From contig CAMZKQ010000147.1 in NCBI GenBank assembly GCA_947311265.1, positions 1 through 21,693 of the forward strand: a stretch of 21,693 nt of DNA, written 5' to 3'. Source of the DNA: an uncultured Chlorobiota bacterium (GTDB lineage: Bacteria; Bacteroidota; Bacteroidia; Bacteroidales; JAADGE01). Within the stretch, counting starts at the first letter, position 1. Every line of letters begins with the position of its first letter. The notes beneath the pieces are model-generated. The model searched no databases. It had not been told where the DNA came from and was given only the letters and a program-made list of their open reading frames with translations. This document shows, one piece after another, positions 15,346 through 21,693 of the stretch. Position numbers and translations under genes: made by a program.

Positions 15346-16035
15346 CTATAGCCATGCTGTCATTTCATGACAAAACACAAGCACAACTGTTGCCGTAGCA
15401 GGAATGGTTAAATTATCATACCCTTTATGAGAGATAGCTTCTGCGAAAGCAGTAAAAACTGAAACCAAGAAGGCAACTATAAATAAACCTGCGGCTTCCT
15501 TTTCGCTAAAAAGGAAAAGGAAAAATAAGGCAATGGCAAATGCCGTTACAAAAAATGCAAACGAACCTGTGAGCGTTTTTGTGTTGTTAAAAATAGTGTA
15601 TTCCCCTTTCGGGATTTTTTTCCCGAGCAAGCCAGCCACGGGGTCGGCAAGGGCTAAAATGAGTATGGGGATATAATAAAAAATCATATCATCGTAATAA
15701 TCAAGCACTAAGAATGCCCCATAAACAATAAAAGGGTAGATAATGCTGCCTCGTGTTGTGCGTTCTACTGCGTTGATGGACGGCAGTAGTTTGAATTTTA
15801 GGCTGGACAAAAGTATGATTAGGAATGAAAAACACAGCCCCAGAACCAGCCAATGATTACCCAGCATGGGCGGAAAAAGCAAGCTGATAATACCTGTGGA
15901 AAGGTGTACAATTTTGCGTGTAATTTCTGCTTTTACTTTAAATTTATGATACAAAACTTCTGCCGAGGCAAAAAGTATAAGGTAGCCTACGGCAAGTATC
16001 GCAGTATTTATAAGTTGCTGGTTGGTGAAACTCAA
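15346..16035 (-). CDS. Diacylglycerol/polyprenol kinase family membrane protein
   Basis: 229 residues with about six to seven membrane helices. It has the marks of the CTP-dependent dolichol/phytol kinase family (SEC59/VTE5-like): RKIVHLSTGIISLLFP at about 40-55, ALADPVAGLLGKKIP, KTLTGSFAFF, and EAISHKGYDNLTIP near the C-terminus. It probably phosphorylates a long-chain isoprenoid alcohol or diacylglycerol at the inner membrane. The start is a TTG at 16035: no in-frame ATG lies between the preceding stop and the conserved region. It is third gene of an operon after asnS and tsaC, 22 bases behind tsaC. Substrate is unknown. Confidence 0.82.
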   Translation of the reverse strand: MSFTNQQLINTAILAVGYLILFASAEVLYHKFKVKAEITRKIVHLSTGIISLLFPPMLGNHWLVLGLCFSFLIILLSSLKFKLLPSINAVERTTRGSIIYPFIVYGAFLVLDYYDDMIFYYIPILILALADPVAGLLGKKIPKGEYTIFNNTKTLTGSFAFFVTAFAIALFFLFLFSEKEAAGLFIVAFLVSVFTAFAEAISHKGYDNLTIPATATVVLVFCHEMTAWL

Positions 16036-16057
16036 AATAAGTTGGAATTAATGAGTA

Positions 16058-16621
16058 TTATTTGCGTATAATAGATATTTCTCCATTTCCTGCAATTTTA
16101 ATTATAGATGATGGTTTTGAAGACACGGCTTGTTCTTGCTTAAATTTAACAACATAATCTACACCTTCTTTTATAGCCTTTGAAATGGCATTGAAATTCA
16201 GGGCATTTTTTTCTCCTGTTATATTTGCTGAGGTCGAAACTACTGGGCGTTTAAAACGGCGAAGCAGCAGTTGGCAAAATTTATCATCAGGTACTCTAAT
16301 GCCAATGCTTCCGTCTTTATTGATTAAATTTTGGGCTAAATTTTTGGCATCATCAAAAATGATAGTGGTTGGCTTATTAGCCATTTCGATTATATCGAGT
16401 GCTACATCTGGCACACTATCGCTGTACGAGTTTATGCGGTTTAGGTTGGATACTAAAATAAGCATACTCTTAGCATCAGTTCTTTTTTTTAAGTCATAAA
16501 TTTTTTGTACCGCTTCTGGTTTTGTGGCATCGCAACCAATGCCCCAAACCGTATCAGTGGGGTAGAGGATAAGCCCCCCATTGTATAGCACTTCAATGGC
16601 TTTCTCTATGTCTTTTTCCAA
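16058..16621 (-). CDS. tsaC: Threonylcarbamoyl-AMP synthase (Sua5/YciO/YrdC family)
   Basis: 187 residues, the short form without the Sua5 C-terminal domain. It makes threonylcarbamoyl-AMP from threonine, bicarbonate and ATP for the t6A37 modification of ANN-decoding tRNAs. YPTDTVWGIGCDA (20-32) is the core motif. KKRTDAKSM holds the K-x-R position, SIGIRVPDD (105-113) and VSTSANITGE (128-137) complete the pocket. YciO-type relatives cannot be fully excluded, but length and motifs fit TsaC. It lies 10 bases downstream of asnS in one operon. The pairing makes sense, since tRNA-Asn is a t6A tRNA. Confidence 0.88.
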   Translation of the reverse strand: MEKDIEKAIEVLYNGGLILYPTDTVWGIGCDATKPEAVQKIYDLKKRTDAKSMLILVSNLNRINSYSDSVPDVALDIIEMANKPTTIIFDDAKNLAQNLINKDGSIGIRVPDDKFCQLLLRRFKRPVVSTSANITGEKNALNFNAISKAIKEGVDYVVKFKQEQAVSSKPSSIIKIAGNGEISIIRK

Positions 16622-16631
16622 CTTGTATATT

Positions 16632-18149
16632 TTAAGGTTTCAATCGCCCATACATTCTTGGGAAAGGTATTGTTTCTCGGATATGTTGTAATTTACACAG
16701 CCAAGCGACCATACGCTCTAGCCCTAAACCAAAACCAGCATGTGGTACAGAGCCGTATTTTCGTAAATCAAGATACCAATCAAAAGCGTCCATTGGTAAT
16801 TTATGTTCATTTATTTTTTCGATAAGAAGTGCCTCGTTCGTTTCTCGCTCGCCGCCACCTACAATTTCACCATAGCCCTCTGGGGCTAGTACATCAACGC
16901 CTTTTGCTAGGTCTGGGGCAGAGGCATCTCGTTTCATATAGAACGCTTTTATTTCGTGCGGCCAGTTATAGACCATCACTGGCACAGTGTACATGCGTGT
17001 AATTACAGTTTCGTCCGAACCACCAAAATCGCTCCCGAACTTAAAATCCTGAGCCGATTTTAGCCACTTAGGAATATTCTTAGCTTTAACTTCCAAATCA
17101 GTAATCTGATTTTTTAATCCATCAATTTTATTTTGAAGATAATTTCGCTTGCCTTTTTTTACACCAGCTGCAATCTCTTTTTCTTTAGCTATAATCTCCG
17201 CCTTGTTACTTTCAATAGTTGCAATGGTTTCAGCGAGGTCATTCTCTAGCGTTTCAATAGTGGTTTTACCATCTACTTTTTGCTCACCTTTTAAAACCGC
17301 CACCGCTTCGGCGTAGGATAGGCGTGGAAATTCTTGAGCTGCAATGTTATCAAAAATACTTGTATCCCTGCCAAGTACTTCCATTTCGGCTTTGCAATTT
17401 TCATGAACATCGGCAACCACATATTTTATGAACTGCTCAATTAAATCCATGTTCATTTCATTATCGAAAAAAGCCATTTCTGGTTCAATCATCCAAAACT
17501 CGGATAAGTGCCTTCTTGTTTTGGATTTTTCTGCACGAAAAGTAGGGCCAAAAGTATAAATTTTGCCCATGGCCATAGCCATGGCTTCGCCGTAGAGCTG
17601 CCCCGACTGCGAGAGGTAAGCTGGGCGGTCGTAAAAATCGGTTTCAAAAAGTGTGCTTGTGCCTTCGGCAGCATTGCCTGTAAAAATAGGAGCATCCATT
17701 TGCACAAAATCTTCTTTTTGGAAAAAATTATTGATAGAAAAAATAATTCGGTTACGAATTTTCATGATTGCCCATTGCCGCTTGGAACGCAGCCATAGAT
17801 GGCGTTTATCCACCAAAAATTCGACCCCATGCTCTTTGTTAGAGATAGGGAAACTAGGAGAAGTGCCAATGATACTCAATTGGCTAACATGAAGCTCAAA
17901 GCCCCCTTCCTGGCGGTCGTCTTTTACCACTTTGCCTGCAATTTTTACCGATGTTTCTTGGGTGGTCGATTTTGCGGTAGCAAAAATAGCTTCGCTAACA
18001 TCATTGGCATTTACGATACATTGGGCATAGCCGCTGCCATCTCGCAAGACTATAAATTCGAGTCCTTTTCCGCTACGCTTATTGGTTACCCAGCCTTGTG
18101 TCTGAATTACCTGCCCTTCAAAACCTTTAAAATCTTTTATTTGTACCAT
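16632..18149 (-). CDS. asnS: Asparaginyl-tRNA synthetase with coiled-coil insertion
   Basis: Charges tRNA-Asn with asparagine. The N-terminal OB-fold anticodon domain spans about 1-100 (VIQTQGWV, FIVLRDGSGYAQCIV). The class IIb core follows, with FTGNAAEGTSTLF (156-168), motif 2 TFRAEKSKTRRHLSEF (203-218), GEIVGGGERE (427-436) and motif 3 GFGLGLERMVAW (472-483). The ending RETIPFPRMYGRLKP is diagnostic for AsnRS over AspRS. At 505 residues it is longer than the usual 430-470. The excess is a Lys/Glu-rich helical stretch at about 288-368, between SYAEAVAVLKG and FKFGSDFG, with heptad-like character. First gene of the operon asnS-tsaC-polyprenol kinase-like. Confidence 0.96.
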   Translation of the reverse strand: MVQIKDFKGFEGQVIQTQGWVTNKRSGKGLEFIVLRDGSGYAQCIVNANDVSEAIFATAKSTTQETSVKIAGKVVKDDRQEGGFELHVSQLSIIGTSPSFPISNKEHGVEFLVDKRHLWLRSKRQWAIMKIRNRIIFSINNFFQKEDFVQMDAPIFTGNAAEGTSTLFETDFYDRPAYLSQSGQLYGEAMAMAMGKIYTFGPTFRAEKSKTRRHLSEFWMIEPEMAFFDNEMNMDLIEQFIKYVVADVHENCKAEMEVLGRDTSIFDNIAAQEFPRLSYAEAVAVLKGEQKVDGKTTIETLENDLAETIATIESNKAEIIAKEKEIAAGVKKGKRNYLQNKIDGLKNQITDLEVKAKNIPKWLKSAQDFKFGSDFGGSDETVITRMYTVPVMVYNWPHEIKAFYMKRDASAPDLAKGVDVLAPEGYGEIVGGGERETNEALLIEKINEHKLPMDAFDWYLDLRKYGSVPHAGFGLGLERMVAWLCKLQHIRETIPFPRMYGRLKP

Positions 18150-18189
18150 ATAATTTAATGATGTTTTTTTTAATCTAAACTTGAACTTA

Positions 18190-18220
18190 CAAAATTAACT
18201 TTTTTAGTTTTTTTTTCAAA
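18190..18220 (-). promoter_or_regulatory. asnS: Promoter of the asnS operon
   Basis: The minus strand reads TTTG (18217-18220), a 19-base spacer, and TAATTTTG (18190-18197). Both elements match the Bacteroidota -33/-7 consensus exactly. The expected start of transcription is about 35 bases before the asnS ATG. Confidence 0.6.
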
Positions 18221-18236
18221 TAAAATTAAAAATAAT

Positions 18237-18707
18237 TTAAAGCACAGCGTAAACTAGCTTTTCATAAACTGCTAAATCCTTATGATTAGCCAATTTCATT
18301 CTATAATACTCTTCCATTATTTTACCTTGTTGCTCAAATCGGAAATCGGTTAGCTTTGGGTGCTTATAAATATCATAATCATATACTCTTTTTCCAAAAC
18401 GGATTTGCTCAATCATAGCTAAAACCCAATGGTAACGTAGTTTTTGATGTTGCCATACATGGCAAACTTCATGAACTAAAACGGACATCGCATAATCCTT
18501 ATCTGCAAAATTATCGGCATATCGTTTTCTCGAATAAGCAATTTTATTACCAAAAGTAACTGCCGTAAAACGCCGAAGCAAAAAGCTGAATAAATGCTGG
18601 CGAGTAATTTTTATTTTTTTCAAATCCAGATTATTACCGTATATCTCAGAAAGTATATTAATTTCGCTACTCGTTAATTGCCTTACCGAGCTTTGAGTTT
18701 TACCCAT
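18237..18707 (-). CDS. Small metallopeptidase-like protein (HExxH)
   Basis: 156 residues with the zinc-binding pattern VLVHEVCHVWQHQ at 77-89: H79, E80 and H83 form HExxH. A second conserved-looking stretch, FRFEQQGKIMEEYY (122-135), may supply the third ligand, as in DUF4157-like or Vgr-associated relatives where an EQQ.EI segment follows. There is no signal peptide or membrane helix, so it would be cytosolic or released with a partner. No toxin, Rhs or VgrG gene is in the window. It diverges from the methyltransferase gene over a 28-base gap. The fold assignment is moderately sure; activity is unknown. Confidence 0.65.
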   Translation of the reverse strand: MGKTQSSVRQLTSSEINILSEIYGNNLDLKKIKITRQHLFSFLLRRFTAVTFGNKIAYSRKRYADNFADKDYAMSVLVHEVCHVWQHQKLRYHWVLAMIEQIRFGKRVYDYDIYKHPKLTDFRFEQQGKIMEEYYRMKLANHKDLAVYEKLVYAVL

Positions 18708-18735
18708 AGTACAATTTTAATAAATCGTTTGCAAA

Positions 18736-19542
18736 ATGAGCCTTACAAACTGTAAAATATGCAAATCTAAAACTATTTTTAAATTTGAAAAAATGGTTTT
18801 AAAAAAATATTTAGTCCGCTATTACTGTTGCCCAAAGTGCGATTTTATACAAGCCGAATTGCCTTACCCGCTAGAGGAGGCTTACGCCGATGCTATTGTG
18901 GAAAAAGATACAGGCGTACTTTTTCGGAATATTCTATTGGCAGAAAAGGCGGATTTAATTTTAAAAAAGAATTTTAACTGCCGAGCAAAATTTCTTGATT
19001 TTGCAGGTGGCTATGGCGTACTTACTCGCTTGATGCGAGATAAAGGATACAATTTCAAAAGCTACGATAGGTTTTGCAAAAACCTATTTTCGCAACAGTT
19101 CTTGGCGAATGATTTTATTGATAGCAATGAGAAATACGAATTAATTACGGCACTCGAAATCTTTGAGCACCTAGAAAACCCCTTAGCAACCATTGGGCTT
19201 TTAGCCCAAAAAGCAAAGGCTATTTTATTTACCACCGAGCTAATTCCTGAAAATCAAGATTTAAAAAATTGGCATTATTTATCGACGGATACAGGGCAGC
19301 ATATCGTTTTTTATTCTTCAAAAACCTTTGAATATCTTGCACAACAACTAGGGTTTTATTATTATACCGACCAAGTGTCGTTGCATTTATTTAGCAAAGC
19401 TAAAATTAAAAATTTAATATTTTTGAAAAATAATAATAAGTTAATTAAAGCCATACAGTTTCTTAAACTGGGAATAAATTTTGTGCGTTTTTTACCAAAA
19501 GCACAATTTGCAATAAATGCAGACAGTAAATTATCCGAATAA
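18736..19542 (+). CDS. SAM-dependent methyltransferase with N-terminal zinc-ribbon-like cysteines
   Basis: 268 residues. Two CxxC pairs at C6/C9 and C32/C35 make a small zinc-binding module. The class I methyltransferase fold follows: motif I FLDFAGGYGVLTRLM (86-100), the acidic end of beta-2 at SYDRF (109-113), and ALEIFEHLENPLA (139-151) in the motif II to post-II region. This layout is common in sugar or glycan methyltransferases next to glycosyltransferases (Methyltransf_23-like). Methyl acceptor unknown. It starts the run methyltransferase - GT4 - GT2, with 15 and 3 bases between genes. I see no exact promoter box in the 28-base gap upstream. Confidence 0.82.
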   Translation: MSLTNCKICKSKTIFKFEKMVLKKYLVRYYCCPKCDFIQAELPYPLEEAYADAIVEKDTGVLFRNILLAEKADLILKKNFNCRAKFLDFAGGYGVLTRLMRDKGYNFKSYDRFCKNLFSQQFLANDFIDSNEKYELITALEIFEHLENPLATIGLLAQKAKAILFTTELIPENQDLKNWHYLSTDTGQHIVFYSSKTFEYLAQQLGFYYYTDQVSLHLFSKAKIKNLIFLKNNNKLIKAIQFLKLGINFVRFLPKAQFAINADSKLSE

Positions 19543-19557
19543 TAGAATTTTGTAAAA

Positions 19558-20649
19558 ATGAGAGTACTATTTGACCATCAGGCATTTACATTGCAAGTTT
19601 ATGGGGGGATTTCTCGCTACTTTGCCGAGCTAATAAAAAATGCACCGCCCGATTTGGAGATTAAAACGCAAGTGCCTTACTCCAATAATTTCTATCTGAA
19701 AGAATTGCAGCCAGAAACAAAACCTTTTTTTGCAGAAAAAAACTTTAAAGGAAAGTTGCCTCTTTTTAGACAAATAAATAACCATAAAAGCAAAAAAACA
19801 CTTAAAAAAGGCGATTTTGATTTGCTACACCCCGGCTACTACGCCCCCTATTTTTTAAAACACATTGGCAAAAAGCCCTTCGTGCTTACGGTACATGATA
19901 TGACTCACGAACTTTACCCCGAAGCATTTTCAAAATTTGATAAAACTGCTCAATGGAAGCAACTGTTGATGAAAAAAGCCAACCACATTATTGCAGTATC
20001 AGAAAATACGAAACAGGATATTTTGCGGTTTTCTAAAATTGAAGCACATAAAATTTCGGTAATTTGGCACGGCTTTTACAATAATAAAAAACAGGCACAA
20101 GAAGTAAAGCCTATCAATATGCCTTTTTTGCTTTATGTGGGATCTCGTACAGCGTACAAAAATTTCGATAATTTTATTAAAGCCTTTATTCTTTTGAAAA
20201 AAGAATTTCCGACACTACATTTGATGTGCACAGGCAATGCGTTTTCCGAAAAAGAAAAATCCTTTTTTGCAGAAAAAAATATCAGCGAAAGCGTTGTGCA
20301 AATTCGAGCTTCGGATAGCGAGCTTAGTTGGCTGTATCAAAATGCCGAGGCTTTTATTTTTCCTTCATTTTACGAAGGGTTTGGGATACCCGTTTTGGAG
20401 GCATTTGCCAATAATTGCCCTGCAATTTTGAGCCATACTGCCGCTTTAAAAGAAGTGGGTGGCAATGCTTGTGCCTACTTTTCGCCCGAAAATATAGAGG
20501 ACATTAAGGCTACAATTAAATCTGTAATTAGCGATGAAAAGCTACGCTTTGTGATGCAAAAAAAAGGAGCAAAACGGCTTAAACTTTTTTCGTGGCAAAA
20601 AACGGCCATAGAGACCGCAAAAATTTACAGGGAGATTTTAAACAAATAA
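19558..20649 (+). CDS. GT4-family glycosyltransferase
   Basis: 363 residues, GT-B fold. The N-terminal domain begins MRVLFDHQAF with YGGISRYFAEL (15-25), the glycine loop of this group, and has VLTVHDMTHELYP at about 109-121. The C-terminal nucleotide-sugar domain shows FLLYVGSRTAYKNFDNFIKAF (190-210) and the retaining-enzyme motif EGFGIPVLE (E273 to E281). It resembles the mannosyl- or glucosyltransferases of O-antigen and capsule clusters. Donor and acceptor are not readable from sequence. Cytosolic or membrane-associated; no signal peptide. It lies 15 bases behind the methyltransferase and 3 bases before the GT2 gene. Confidence 0.9.
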   Translation: MRVLFDHQAFTLQVYGGISRYFAELIKNAPPDLEIKTQVPYSNNFYLKELQPETKPFFAEKNFKGKLPLFRQINNHKSKKTLKKGDFDLLHPGYYAPYFLKHIGKKPFVLTVHDMTHELYPEAFSKFDKTAQWKQLLMKKANHIIAVSENTKQDILRFSKIEAHKISVIWHGFYNNKKQAQEVKPINMPFLLYVGSRTAYKNFDNFIKAFILLKKEFPTLHLMCTGNAFSEKEKSFFAEKNISESVVQIRASDSELSWLYQNAEAFIFPSFYEGFGIPVLEAFANNCPAILSHTAALKEVGGNACAYFSPENIEDIKATIKSVISDEKLRFVMQKKGAKRLKLFSWQKTAIETAKIYREILNK

Positions 20650-20652
20650 ACC

Positions 20653-21402
20653 ATGACGCAACCGCTAGTTAGTATAATAACAGTTACTTACAATGCCGAG
20701 CAATTTATCGAGCGTTGCATTTTAAATATTGCTGCACAGACTTATAAAAATATTGAACACATTATTATAGATGGTAATTCTACCGATAAAACAAAGCAGA
20801 TAGTTGAACAGTATAAAACAAAAGTTACCACTTTTATAAGCGAACCAGATAAAGGACTTTATGATGCGATGAATAAAGGCATTAAAATTGCAACGGGAAA
20901 ATATATTTGGTTTATAAATGCTGATGACCAAATTTTTGCAAAGGAAACCTTGCAAGAAGTGATGAACAATTGCTCTGAAAATACAGATATTTACTACGGC
21001 GAAACACTTATTGTAGATGCCACAGGGAAAGAAATAGGAATGCGGCGACACAGTACGCCAGAAAATTTGAACTATAAAAGCCTAAAAAAAGGAATGAAAG
21101 TAAGCCACCAATCTATAATTGTAAGGAAAGAAATAGCTGGACTATACGATTTAAAGTATAGATTTTCAGCAGATTACGATTGGGTGATAAAGGTACTAAA
21201 AAAAGCAAAAACAATTTGTAATACGCAGATTATATTATCTCGTTTTAACGATGAAGGGCTAACAAAAAAAAATGTAAAAACAGGCTTAAAAGAACGCTTT
21301 TCTATAATGACAAATCACTATGGACTTATTTCAACAATTCTACACCATATCCCAATAGCACTTCGATTTACAATTTTTTATATCAAAAACAGAAGGGTGT
21401 AA
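20653..21402 (+). CDS. GT2-family glycosyltransferase
   Basis: 249 residues, GT-A fold. PLVSIITVTYNAEQFIERC (4-22) opens the nucleotide-binding domain. IIIDGNSTDKT (37-47) and GKYIWFINADDQ (82-93) give the metal-binding DxD-type residues D91/D92. KVSHQSIIVRK (148-158) and FSADYDWVIKV (170-180) provide the acceptor and base region. It resembles WcaA/colanic-acid-type transferases. It starts three bases after the stop of the GT4 gene, so the two are coupled. The C-terminus is amphipathic with no full membrane anchor. Third member of the surface-glycan run, and the last gene before gltX. Confidence 0.91.
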   Translation: MTQPLVSIITVTYNAEQFIERCILNIAAQTYKNIEHIIIDGNSTDKTKQIVEQYKTKVTTFISEPDKGLYDAMNKGIKIATGKYIWFINADDQIFAKETLQEVMNNCSENTDIYYGETLIVDATGKEIGMRRHSTPENLNYKSLKKGMKVSHQSIIVRKEIAGLYDLKYRFSADYDWVIKVLKKAKTICNTQIILSRFNDEGLTKKNVKTGLKERFSIMTNHYGLISTILHHIPIALRFTIFYIKNRRV

Positions 21403-21423
21403 TTTATATTTTGCTGAAAATAT

Positions 21424-21453
21424 TTTGCCTAAATTCTTAAAATGATAACTTTG
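21424..21453 (+). promoter_or_regulatory. gltX: Promoter of gltX
   Basis: TTTG (21424-21427), an 18-base spacer and TAACTTTG (21446-21453) match both consensus elements exactly. The expected transcription start is near 21459, about 27 bases before the ATG. It isolates gltX from the glycan genes. Confidence 0.6.
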
Positions 21454-21485
21454 CAAGAAAGATAAAACTTAGAATTAAAATTTGT

Positions 21486-21693
21486 ATGAAAAAACGAGTT
21501 CGAGTAAGATTTGCCCCAAGCCCTACTGGGCCTTTGCATATAGGTGGCGTACGAACAGCACTGTTTAACTACCTTTTTGCCAAGAAGCACGGGGGGGATT
21601 TTTTATTGCGTATTGAAGACACCGACCAAAACAGATTTGTGGAAGGTGCAGAGCAGTACATACAAGAAGCCCTTGAATGGTGCGAAATCTCAC
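21486..21693 (+). CDS. gltX: Glutamyl-tRNA synthetase, 3' part outside window
   Basis: The first 69 codons of a class I synthetase that charges tRNA-Glu. The ATG at 21486 opens MKKRVRVRFAPSPTGPLHIG, containing the HIGH-type motif (PLHIGG) directly after RFAPSPTG. Then come VRTALFNYLFAKKHGG and LLRIEDTDQNRF, the standard GluRS/GlnRS N-terminus. The RIEDTDxxR form and the lack of an N-terminal extension favour GluRS, the rule in this phylum. The KMSKS motif and anticodon domain lie past the window edge. Confidence 0.93.
   Translation, partial: MKKRVRVRFAPSPTGPLHIGGVRTALFNYLFAKKHGGDFLLRIEDTDQNRFVEGAEQYIQEALEWCEIS

Noticed and set aside
18736..21402. Surface-glycan genes as a newly acquired island
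   Set aside because: Base composition and codon use look like their neighbours, there is no tRNA or repeat at the edges, and the run is only three genes.
21411..21429. Direct repeat ATATTTTGC before gltX
   Set aside because: Two short AT-rich copies in a promoter region. The second copy's TTTG is the -33 element; no evidence for a regulator site.
1..21693. CRISPR arrays, transposases, phage genes, rRNA, additional tRNAs
   Set aside because: I looked for regular repeats, IS ends and further cloverleafs on both strands and saw none.

Overview
The window looks like chromosomal DNA of a low-GC member of the Bacteroidota. Supporting signs are: -7 boxes of the TAnnTTTG type instead of the classic -10/-35, starts that sit behind A-rich stretches rather than Shine-Dalgarno sequences, a GldM-type C-terminal domain, a DUF4129 protein, a long HisRS, and an alanine racemase of the type usually fused to MurF in this phylum. 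No insertion sequence, phage gene, CRISPR array or rRNA is visible. Genus cannot be read from the sequence.

Layout. 1-669 is the 3' part of coaX (pantothenate kinase), which meets a convergent NYN/LOTUS protein (666-1442, -) stop-on-stop. 1653-2390 (+) is a DUF4129 membrane protein. It faces a minus-strand pair of a PolB-like 3'-5' exonuclease and uridine kinase (2416-3748). 3845-5892 (-) holds two overlapping genes of unknown function, an exported protein followed by a membrane protein. 6002-7797 (-) holds hisS, preceded by tRNA-His with its own hairpin terminator. 7872-8934 (-) is a damaged or fused locus: an ECF sigma factor that loses region 4 by a frame change, running into a GldM-like domain with no signal peptide. 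A LuxR-type response regulator diverges from it (9080-9694). Next come a secreted GH13 amylase (9701-11551, -) with a LacI-family-like operator on its promoter, and a PhoB-type response regulator (11648-12340, -). alr (12606-13712, +) converges on a GNAT-like gene (13709-14719, -). A small membrane protein (14740-15345, +) converges on the operon asnS - tsaC - polyprenol kinase-like gene (18149 to 15346, -). A small metallopeptidase-like gene (18237-18707, -) diverges from a plus-strand run of methyltransferase, GT4 and GT2 (18736-21402) of cell-surface glycan type. The window ends in the first 69 codons of gltX.

How the genes fit together. The strongest theme is translation: tRNA-His, hisS, asnS, tsaC and gltX. 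Around it are cofactor, nucleotide and wall supply (coaX, udk, alr), starch or maltodextrin degradation, and surface-sugar assembly. The most interesting observation is a matched oddity. The tRNA-His encodes neither G-1 nor C73, and the HisRS lacks the two residues that read that pair in E. coli. I see no clearly new multi-gene system. The other points worth a second look are the sigma/GldM junction, the nearby C9 tract, the amylase operator and the coiled-coil insertion in AsnRS.
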